Part shown: positions 25,986 to 33,490 of the stretch, in pieces
How positions within the stretch are numbered: position 1 is the first letter of the stretch
How the letters are laid out: the number at the start of each line of letters is the position of its first letter
Source of the DNA: Equibacterium sp963662035
Lineage (GTDB): Bacteria > Bacteroidota > Bacteroidia > Bacteroidales > UBA932
Direction: 5' to 3'
Length of the DNA stretch: 36,763 bases
NCBI GenBank assembly: GCA_963662035.1
Contig: CAVLDO010000018.1
Coordinates: 1-36,763, forward strand
Translations under genes and position numbers: made by a program
Notes under the pieces: generated by a model
The model's database searches: none
What the model was told of the DNA's origin: nothing
The model's input: the letters and a program-made list of their open reading frames with translations, nothing else

Positions 25986-28418
25986 ATGAGTTCCGGAAAC
26001 AAAATCCTAATCGCCGCCCTTTCGGGGATGATGCTCCAGGGCGCGGCCACAGATGCGCTCTCGCAGACAGCCTATCCCATCGACCCCGTCCCTTTCACCA
26101 GCGTCAAGGTGGTGGAGGACTCTTTCTGGGGGCAGCGGCTCAAAGCCTCCAGAGATGTCACCATCCCGCTCGCCTTCTCAAAATGCGAGAGCGAGGGGCG
26201 CTACGACAATTTCGTGAAGGCGGCGCGCCAGAAAAACTCCCCGGAGAATCTCGGGTATGAGGTGGGCGGCTACTCTTTTGACGACACCGACGTGTACAAG
26301 ACCATCGAGGGGGCGTCTTATGTGCTGCAGACCTACCCCGACAAGAAGCTGATGAAATATATAGACAGCGTGCTGGTGATAGTGGCCGCAGCCCAGGAGA
26401 GCGACGGCTACCTGTATACCGCCCGCACGATGAATCCGCAGCACCCCCACGAATGGGCCGGCGACCGCCGCTGGGTCAAGGACGAAGAGCTCAGCCACGA
26501 GCTCTACAACCTCGGCCATATGGTGGAGGGGGCCATCGCCCACTATCAGGCCACCGGCAAGCGCAACTTCCTTGACATAGCCATCCGCTATGCCGACTGC
26601 GTGGTGCGCGAGGTGGGCAGCGGCAGCGGCCAGGCGCGCGTGGTGCCGGGCCACCAGATTGCCGAGATGGCTCTATCCAAGCTGTATGTGGTTACCGGAG
26701 AGAAGAAATATCTCGACGAGGCCAAGTTCTTCCTGGACGAGAGGGGCAAGACCGAATACCGCGACGAGTACAACCAGACCCACCTGCCGGTGCTTGAGCA
26801 GAGCGAGGCTGTGGGCCACGCAGTGCGCGCCGCCTATATGTATGCCGGTATGGCCGACGTGGCCGCCCTCACCGGCGACAAGGAGTATATCGAGGCCATC
26901 GACCGCATCTGGGACAACATAGTCTCCAAGAAACTCTACATAACAGGAGGCATCGGCGCCACCAACAGCGGCGAGGCTTTCGGCGAGAACTACCAGCTGC
27001 CCAATATGAGCGCCTACTGCGAGACCTGCGCCGCCATCGGCAACGTGTATGTAAACTACAGGATGTTCCTGCTGCACGGAGACAGCAAATATTACGATGT
27101 ATTGGAGCGCACCCTCTACAACGGCCTCATCAGCGGCGTAAGCCTGGAGGGCAACGGCTTCTTCTACCCCAACCCGCTGGAGTCCATCGGCCAGCATCAG
27201 CGCCAGGAGTGGTTCGGCTGCGCCTGCTGCCCCTCCAACATCTGCCGATTCATCCCCAGCGTGCCGGGTTATGTGTATGCGGCCAAGGACGATGCACTGT
27301 ATGTGAACCTCTTTATGCCCAACACTATGACATCCAAGATAATGGGCAAGAACGTCACGGTGAGCCAAAAGACCTCCTACCCCTGGAGCGGCGACGTGGA
27401 AATCAGCATAGACAAGACCTCGCTCAAGAAGGAGATGGCCCTGAAAGTGCGCATCCCGGGCTGGGTCAAGGGGGAGGTGGTTCCCTCCGACCTCTACAGC
27501 TATGCCGACGGCAAGCACCTCGGCTACGGCATCACGGTGAACGGCGAAGCCGCGCAGGGCACCCTGGAGCAGGGCTATTACACCATCCGCCGCATCTGGA
27601 AGAAGGGCGACCGCGTTGAGGTGCATTTTGATATGGAACCCCGCGTGGTCAAGGCAAGCGGAATGGTCCGCGCCGACCAGGGCCGCATCAGCATAGAGAA
27701 AGGGCCTGTTGTCTATTGCGCCGAGTGGCCCGACAACGAGGGCTTCAGCGTGCGCAGCGTGCTCGTGAACCAGAGCCCCGAATTTTCGGTAGCCCACAGC
27801 GATGAGCTTTACGGCATCGACAAAATCACCACCGATGCCCAGACCCTCTCGTTCGACGACAGCGGCCGCCTCGCCACACAAGATGTCCGCCTCACTCTGA
27901 TACCTTATTATGCGTGGTGTCACCGGGGCAGCGGCGAGATGGCGGTATGGCTCCCCATCGACCTCAAGGCAACCCTCCCCTCCAAGCCGCAGACTCTCGC
28001 CTCCAGAAGCAAGCTGGAGGCCTCCCATCCCACCGTGGCGCTGGGCAGCGTGAACGACCGCCTGGTGCCCGCCATCGGCGATGACACCCCCGCCCCCTAT
28101 TATCACTGGTGGCCCAAGAACGGCGGCACCGAGTATCTGCAATACACCTTCCCCACCCCCACGGAAATATCCTCCAGCTCGGTGTTCTGGTTTGACGACC
28201 AGCCCTGGGGCGGATGCAGCGTGCCAAAGGAGTGGAGAATCCTCTACCGCGACGGCAGCGGGGCATGGCAGCCCGTCACCGGCGTCAAAAGCTATCCCAC
28301 CGGGCGCTTTGTTATGAACACTGTGGAGTTTGACCCCGTCACCACCGATGCAGTGCGGCTGGAGGTCACTCTGCCCGACAATCTATCCTCGGGACTTTAT
28401 GAGTGGGAGGTGAAATGA
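25986..28418 (+). CDS. GH127 beta-L-arabinofuranosidase
   Basis: 810 residues. Weak signal peptide (cut near DALSQ), (alpha/alpha)6-barrel of the former DUF1680 family, then a beta-sandwich and a C-terminal galactose-binding-like domain (about 675-810). The zinc/cysteine catalytic centre of GH127 is intact: Glu346 and Cys348 in SAYCETC, and Cys414/Cys415 in GCACCPSN, equivalent to Glu338, Cys340, Cys417 and Cys418 of Bifidobacterium HypBA1. That enzyme removes L-arabinofuranose from beta-1,2-arabinobiose and from Hyp-linked beta-Araf of extensin. First gene of the plus-strand arm; its stop overlaps the next ATG (ATGA). Probably periplasmic. Confidence 0.9.
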   Translation: MSSGNKILIAALSGMMLQGAATDALSQTAYPIDPVPFTSVKVVEDSFWGQRLKASRDVTIPLAFSKCESEGRYDNFVKAARQKNSPENLGYEVGGYSFDDTDVYKTIEGASYVLQTYPDKKLMKYIDSVLVIVAAAQESDGYLYTARTMNPQHPHEWAGDRRWVKDEELSHELYNLGHMVEGAIAHYQATGKRNFLDIAIRYADCVVREVGSGSGQARVVPGHQIAEMALSKLYVVTGEKKYLDEAKFFLDERGKTEYRDEYNQTHLPVLEQSEAVGHAVRAAYMYAGMADVAALTGDKEYIEAIDRIWDNIVSKKLYITGGIGATNSGEAFGENYQLPNMSAYCETCAAIGNVYVNYRMFLLHGDSKYYDVLERTLYNGLISGVSLEGNGFFYPNPLESIGQHQRQEWFGCACCPSNICRFIPSVPGYVYAAKDDALYVNLFMPNTMTSKIMGKNVTVSQKTSYPWSGDVEISIDKTSLKKEMALKVRIPGWVKGEVVPSDLYSYADGKHLGYGITVNGEAAQGTLEQGYYTIRRIWKKGDRVEVHFDMEPRVVKASGMVRADQGRISIEKGPVVYCAEWPDNEGFSVRSVLVNQSPEFSVAHSDELYGIDKITTDAQTLSFDDSGRLATQDVRLTLIPYYAWCHRGSGEMAVWLPIDLKATLPSKPQTLASRSKLEASHPTVALGSVNDRLVPAIGDDTPAPYYHWWPKNGGTEYLQYTFPTPTEISSSSVFWFDDQPWGGCSVPKEWRILYRDGSGAWQPVTGVKSYPTGRFVMNTVEFDPVTTDAVRLEVTLPDNLSSGLYEWEVK

Positions 28419-30451
28419 AAAAGAGATTAGCCACAGCGGCCGCACTGACTCTTGCGGCAGGCGCGCTCTGCGCGCAGCCCCGCCACGGATATCTGGTGGT
28501 GGACGAGAAAGCCCCAGGTATAGAAATCCAGCCCACGATGTACGGAATCTTTCTGGAGGACATCAACTTTGCCGCCGACGGCGGACTCTATGCCGAGAAG
28601 GTCATCAACCGCAGTTTCGAGTACGACAACCCGCTGCAGGGGTGGAAGACCTTCGGCAAGGTGGAGGTTCTCTGCGAGGGGGGGCCGTTCGAGCGCAACC
28701 CCCACTATGTGCGCCTGGCATATCAGGGGCACCCCGCCAACCTCTGCGGACTGGAAAACAGCGGCTGGTTCGGCATCGGCCTCGAAAAAGGGGAGAAGTA
28801 CCGGCTCAGCTTCTGGGCCCGCACCGCCGGCAAGGCGGTGAGCGCCGGCATTGGAGTGATGCTGTGTGATGTAAACGGCAATTTCGAGAATCAGATACTG
28901 GCAATGGATCAGATTGAGGTGAAGGGGGGCAAATGGAGCCGCTACGAAGTGACTCTCGAGCCCTCCAAGACCCTGCAGAAGGGTTCTCTGCGAATCCTTC
29001 TGATGGACGAAGACCCCGCTGCGGCGGCCGATCTGGAGCACATCTCGCTCTTTCCGGCCGAGACCTTCCGCGGCGACGACAACGGCCTGCGCAAAGATCT
29101 GGCGCAGGCGCTATTGGACCTGCACCCCGGCATCCTGCGCTTCCCTGGAGGCTGCATAGTGGAGGGCACTACCCTCGACAACCGCTACCAGTGGAAAAAC
29201 ACCGTGGGCCCGGTGGAGAACCGCCCCATAAACCTCAACCGCTGGAGCTGCTCCGCATTCGAGCGGATGTTCCCCGACTATTATCAGAGCGGCGGGCTGG
29301 GCTTCTACGAATATTTCCGCCTGGCGGAGGAGATAGGCGCCGAGCCGGTCCCCATCGTAAACTGCGGCATGGCCTGCCAGTTCCAGAACGACCCCGCTTG
29401 GGATGTAAACTGCTCTATGGAGGATCTCAACGCCTACATTCAGGATGCACTTGACCTGATTGAGTTTGCCAACGGCAGTCCCAAGAGCAAATGGGGCAAG
29501 GTGCGCGCCCAGATGGGTCACAGCGAACCCTTCAATATGAAATACATAGGCATCGGCAACGAGCAGTGGGGCGAGGATTTCAAGGCCCGCTTCGAGCCTT
29601 TTGTGGAGGCGTTGCGCAAGAAGCACCCCGAAATCAAAATCATCGGCACCTCCGGCCCTTATCTCGGGGGCGAATGGTTCGACGACCTCTGGAAGGAGAT
29701 GCGCCGCTTGGATGTGGATCTGGTGGACGAGCACTACTATAGCTGGGAGGGGTTCTATGAGCGCAATGCCGACCGCTACGACAGCTATCCCCGCACCGGC
29801 CCCAAGGTGTTTGCGGGCGAATATGCCTGCCACGGCAGCGACGGCAAAAAGTTCAACCACTTCAACGCCGCCCTGCTGGAGGCATCGTTTATGACTGGGC
29901 TGGAGCGCAACGCCGATGTGGTGCACATGTCAAGCTACGCCCCCACGCTTGCCCACGCCGAGGGGTGGCAGTGGCGTCCCGACCTCATCTGGTTCGACAA
30001 CCTGCGCGTGGCCAAGAGCTGCAGCTGGTATGTCCAGAGCCTCTTTGCCTCTAACCGGGGCAGCCGCGTGATTCCCATCACGGCCGCCGGCAAGCCGGTT
30101 GTCAACAGCAACGGACTCAATGCCACCGCCTCGATAGACGATGCCACAGGGGACATAATCATCAAGATAGCCAACCTCAACCAGTATTCGCAGACGGTGT
30201 CGTTTGAACTGCCAGGCGGCCTCTGCGGGGCGCAGAAGACCACCCTGCACAGCGACAATGCCGTGGACGAGAACACTCTGGACGAGCCGGAGCGCGTAGT
30301 GCCGCAGACATCAGCGGTGGATCTGACCCCCGTGAGCGACCCCTCCAATGACTATCTGATGGGAGTGCGCAATCTCCCCGGCGGCCGCATAGAGCTGCGC
30401 GAAAACTTCCCCGCCCGCACATTTGCGGTGTATAGATTCCATACCAAGTAG
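28415..30451 (+). CDS. GH51 alpha-L-arabinofuranosidase
   Basis: 678 residues. Signal peptide (cut after LCA), N-terminal YGIFLEDINFAADGGLYAE block, an inserted CBM4_9-like beta-sandwich (about 75-215), the TIM barrel with LRFPGGCIVEG, acid/base Glu383 in GIGNEQWG and nucleophile Glu469 in VFAGEYA, and a C-terminal beta domain. It removes terminal alpha-L-arabinofuranose. The start at 28415 gives an ATGA overlap with GH127 and a proper signal peptide; an ATG four codons earlier (28403) would lengthen the overlap. In extensin glycans the outer arabinose is alpha-1,3-linked, which this enzyme class could cap off before the beta-specific enzymes act. Confidence 0.92.
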   Translation: MKKRLATAAALTLAAGALCAQPRHGYLVVDEKAPGIEIQPTMYGIFLEDINFAADGGLYAEKVINRSFEYDNPLQGWKTFGKVEVLCEGGPFERNPHYVRLAYQGHPANLCGLENSGWFGIGLEKGEKYRLSFWARTAGKAVSAGIGVMLCDVNGNFENQILAMDQIEVKGGKWSRYEVTLEPSKTLQKGSLRILLMDEDPAAAADLEHISLFPAETFRGDDNGLRKDLAQALLDLHPGILRFPGGCIVEGTTLDNRYQWKNTVGPVENRPINLNRWSCSAFERMFPDYYQSGGLGFYEYFRLAEEIGAEPVPIVNCGMACQFQNDPAWDVNCSMEDLNAYIQDALDLIEFANGSPKSKWGKVRAQMGHSEPFNMKYIGIGNEQWGEDFKARFEPFVEALRKKHPEIKIIGTSGPYLGGEWFDDLWKEMRRLDVDLVDEHYYSWEGFYERNADRYDSYPRTGPKVFAGEYACHGSDGKKFNHFNAALLEASFMTGLERNADVVHMSSYAPTLAHAEGWQWRPDLIWFDNLRVAKSCSWYVQSLFASNRGSRVIPITAAGKPVVNSNGLNATASIDDATGDIIIKIANLNQYSQTVSFELPGGLCGAQKTTLHSDNAVDENTLDEPERVVPQTSAVDLTPVSDPSNDYLMGVRNLPGGRIELRENFPARTFAVYRFHTK

Positions 30452-30457
30452 CAAGAA

Positions 30458-32248
30458 ATGAAAAAAACAAGAATTCTGCTTCTCTTTGCGGCCACTCTGG
30501 CAATCTGCGCGGCCTGCCGTGACGATGTCTTAATCCCGGACCCGGGCCCGGACAACCCCGACGGCAAAGGGAGCCCCACCTCCTATTACGCCTACGCTTT
30601 GGCGCGGATAGATATAACCACCGACGGTGGCGCGGCAATCGATTCCAAAGAGGAATACCGCCCCTGCAGCATCAAAATAGACGGCAACGACTTCTTCGGC
30701 GACCTGGAGGCGCGGGGCAAAATACGCGGCCGAGGCAATTCCACCTGGTATTGGTATCCCAAAAAGCCCTACCGCATAAAGTTGGACGAGTCGCAGAGCG
30801 TGCTGGGAATGAAGCAGAACCGCGACTGGGTGCTGCTGGCCGACTACCGCGACGTGACCCATATGATGAACAATGTGGGCTTCTCGATCGCCCACGAGCT
30901 GGGCATCCCCAGCACCAACCATTCGCGCTACGCCACAGTGACCCTCAACGGGGAGTATCAGGGGCTCTATCTTGTCACCGAGCAGGTAGAAGAGGGGGGC
31001 AACCGCGTCAAGCTTGACAGCGAAGAGGGGCTGCTGCTGGCTCTGGATCTGAACGATGGCCCGGGCGACGAGCCCTACGCCACCAACAACTTCTGGTCGG
31101 AAGGGTTCTCAATGGCCGTGGCGGTGAAATATCCCAAAGATGCCGCAGCCGCCCAGCGCGACAGGGCCAAACAGGAGTTCGCAAAGCTGGAGGAGGCCAT
31201 CGACAATCTCGACTGGGAGCAGATAGTGTCGCTGCTGGATGTGGAGTCTATGATAAGCTACATTCTGGCGCAGGAGATAATCTGCAATGTGGAGGTGGAC
31301 AACAACCCCAGCATGCGCAGCGGCTATATCCACCGCTACGACAACAACTCAAAGTGGGTGATGGGCCCTCTGTGGGACTGCGACGGCGGCTTCGACTACA
31401 ACTGGGGCGATATGTACGACTCGTACGGAATGGGACACACCTTTTTCGAGGACTACCGCGACCTTATTTTCGGCAGCGACCCCTTCAACCACCGGGGGGC
31501 CTACGGCAGCACTGCGTCGGATTTCTTCTGCCGCCTGTTCGGCATTCCGGAATTTGTGGAGATGCTGCAGCAGAAGTGGGACTCGGTGATCGGCACCCTG
31601 CCCGAGACGCTTGAAAACCATCTGGCCGCCACCGAAGAGGTGATAGGCGATGCGGCGCAGGAGGATATGGATCTGTGGGGCATCACCAATTACACCCACT
31701 CGCGCGAATTCCTGAACCTGATAAACTGGCTCTCCAACCGCTTCGACTATCTCGATGATGTCGTGCACAATTACCCCAAGGAGCGGGGCACTGTGCCCGA
31801 CAAGCCCTACAGCGGGGAGATCACCATCAAGACCACAATAGAGAAGAGCGTAGAATTTGCGCTGGACGGTCATTACACAGGCGTTTCGGTGTCACTCGCC
31901 GAGAGCGAGAAAAAGCAGATTGCAAAGGCGCTGGGCCTGGGCGGCTTTGATGAGATAATGACGCTATATTTTGAGGGAGAGGTAACCTTCTGTGGCATAG
32001 AGCCCGACGGCAGCTTCAACCCCACTAACACCGCAAACGCCCCCGGCCACTGGTTCGATGACGGCGGCCGCATTGTGTCGCACAACAGCAACAGCTATGT
32101 ATTCTCCGAGTTCGACTTCTGGGAATGCACCTTCAATGTGGGCAAGCACCCCACCATAGCCGTCCCCGGCGAATACAGCACGGCCCAGGCGTTCATTTAC
32201 GGCGCAAATGCAGCCGCAATTAAATTTCACATAACGATAACCGAATAA
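30458..32248 (+). CDS. CotH-family lipoprotein with C-terminal DUF4859-like domain
   Basis: 596 residues. Lipoprotein signal ICAAC (Cys20), CotH kinase-like domain (about 45-440) with RGRGNSTWYW, KPYRIKLDE, DWVLLADYRD, YQGLYLVTEQVE and the metal-binding-type WDCDGGFD, then a DUF4859-like domain (about 455-596, ending KFHITITE). The spore protein CotH is an atypical protein kinase, but here the protein is predicted to be extracytoplasmic, where ATP is scarce; many gut-bacterial CotH proteins occur in glycan loci with no known activity. The tail matches those of the zincin lipoproteins encoded in the other arm, which suggests a common surface partner. Six bases behind GH51. Confidence 0.82.
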   Translation: MKKTRILLLFAATLAICAACRDDVLIPDPGPDNPDGKGSPTSYYAYALARIDITTDGGAAIDSKEEYRPCSIKIDGNDFFGDLEARGKIRGRGNSTWYWYPKKPYRIKLDESQSVLGMKQNRDWVLLADYRDVTHMMNNVGFSIAHELGIPSTNHSRYATVTLNGEYQGLYLVTEQVEEGGNRVKLDSEEGLLLALDLNDGPGDEPYATNNFWSEGFSMAVAVKYPKDAAAAQRDRAKQEFAKLEEAIDNLDWEQIVSLLDVESMISYILAQEIICNVEVDNNPSMRSGYIHRYDNNSKWVMGPLWDCDGGFDYNWGDMYDSYGMGHTFFEDYRDLIFGSDPFNHRGAYGSTASDFFCRLFGIPEFVEMLQQKWDSVIGTLPETLENHLAATEEVIGDAAQEDMDLWGITNYTHSREFLNLINWLSNRFDYLDDVVHNYPKERGTVPDKPYSGEITIKTTIEKSVEFALDGHYTGVSVSLAESEKKQIAKALGLGGFDEIMTLYFEGEVTFCGIEPDGSFNPTNTANAPGHWFDDGGRIVSHNSNSYVFSEFDFWECTFNVGKHPTIAVPGEYSTAQAFIYGANAAAIKFHITITE

Positions 32249-32260
32249 TCTATAATTTAT

Positions 32261-33487
32261 ATGAAAACCAACCGGTCCCTTGCCCTGTTGATTGCTCTGC
32301 TCATATACCTGCCCGCCGTGGCGGCCGGGCGCCCGGAGCGCCTCACGGACTCCCTTTACCGCAGCCTGGCCCCCACCCCGCCGATGGGCTGGAACAGCTG
32401 GAACAGATTCGGCTGCAATGTCAGCGAACAGATGATACGCGAAATGGCCGATGCGATGGTCTCCTCAGGGATGGCTGCAGCGGGCTACGAGTACATCGTG
32501 ATTGACGACTGCTGGCAGGTGGAGCGCGACGCCGACGGCAACATCGTGCCTGATCCCGAGCGCTTCCCCTCCGGAATGAAAGCTCTTGCCGACTATGTCC
32601 ACTCCAAGGGGCTCAAGTTCGGCATCTACTCCTGCGCAGGCTCCCTCACCTGCCAGGGCCGCCCCGGCAGCAAGGGTCACCAGTTCCAGGACGCCCTGCA
32701 GTATGCACGCTGGGGCGTGGACTATCTCAAGTATGACTGGTGCTACAGCGACGGCCAGAACCCTGTGGCGGCCTACAAGACAATGTCGGAGGCCATCAAG
32801 GCCAGCGGCCGCCCCATAGTGCTCTCCATCTGCGAATGGGGCGAGGGCAAGCCCTGGGAATGGGGCGAGGGCATCGGCCACCTATGGCGCGTGACCCCCG
32901 ATATCCGCGCCGTGTACAACGCCTCCTTCGACTGGGGCGGAGTGGGCGTGCTGCAGTGCATCGACGCCGATGCCGACCTCTACCCCTACGCCGGTCCGGG
33001 CCACTGGAACGACGCCGAGATGCTGGAGGTGGGCAACGGAGAGCTGACCCGCGACGAGAGCATCACCCACTTCTCTATGTGGTGTATGCTGGCCGCCCCC
33101 CTGATGAGCGGCAACGACCTGCGCGATATGAGCCGCGAGACTCTGGAGATTCTCACCAACAAGGAGGTAATCGCCGTAAACCAGGACTCCCTGGGGCGGC
33201 AGGCCATCCGCTTTATGGATATGGGAAAGCGCGAGATATGGGCCAAGCCCCTCTCAGGAGGCGAAATCGCCATCTGCTTTATGAACCGCGCCGACACCCC
33301 CTGGAAGCTGGACTACAACTGGCGCGACCAGACAATGTATTTCGCCACCGAGGTCAACCTGCACAAGAATGAGTACAGCATACGCGACCTGTGGCAGCAC
33401 AAGGACATCGGCACCACCGGGAGCCGTCTCAAGAGCGAAATCCCCGCCCACGGCGTGCTTATGGTAAAACTTTCAAAAACAGAATAG
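32261..33487 (+). CDS. GH27 alpha-galactosidase / beta-L-arabinopyranosidase
   Basis: 408 residues. Signal peptide (cut near AVAA), (beta/alpha)8 barrel starting PPMGWNSWN, substrate-binding IDDCW (Asp82/83), nucleophile Asp159 in DYLKYDWC, acid/base Asp251 in GHWNDAEML, and a C-terminal beta domain. Cys pairs typical of the family are present. GH27 contains alpha-galactosidases and some beta-L-arabinopyranosidases; the retained Asp pair fits galactose, but the boundary cannot be drawn safely by eye. In this locus, removal of the single alpha-galactose that plants attach to extensin serines would be a fitting role. It begins 12 bases after the CotH gene. Confidence 0.9.
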   Translation: MKTNRSLALLIALLIYLPAVAAGRPERLTDSLYRSLAPTPPMGWNSWNRFGCNVSEQMIREMADAMVSSGMAAAGYEYIVIDDCWQVERDADGNIVPDPERFPSGMKALADYVHSKGLKFGIYSCAGSLTCQGRPGSKGHQFQDALQYARWGVDYLKYDWCYSDGQNPVAAYKTMSEAIKASGRPIVLSICEWGEGKPWEWGEGIGHLWRVTPDIRAVYNASFDWGGVGVLQCIDADADLYPYAGPGHWNDAEMLEVGNGELTRDESITHFSMWCMLAAPLMSGNDLRDMSRETLEILTNKEVIAVNQDSLGRQAIRFMDMGKREIWAKPLSGGEIAICFMNRADTPWKLDYNWRDQTMYFATEVNLHKNEYSIRDLWQHKDIGTTGSRLKSEIPAHGVLMVKLSKTE

Positions 33488-33490
33488 GCT

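Noticed and set aside
26673..28142. 489-codon minus-strand ORF antisense to GH127
   Set aside because: A shadow frame of a gene whose catalytic motifs are intact on the plus strand; the same holds for 34421-35875 and 8516-9928.
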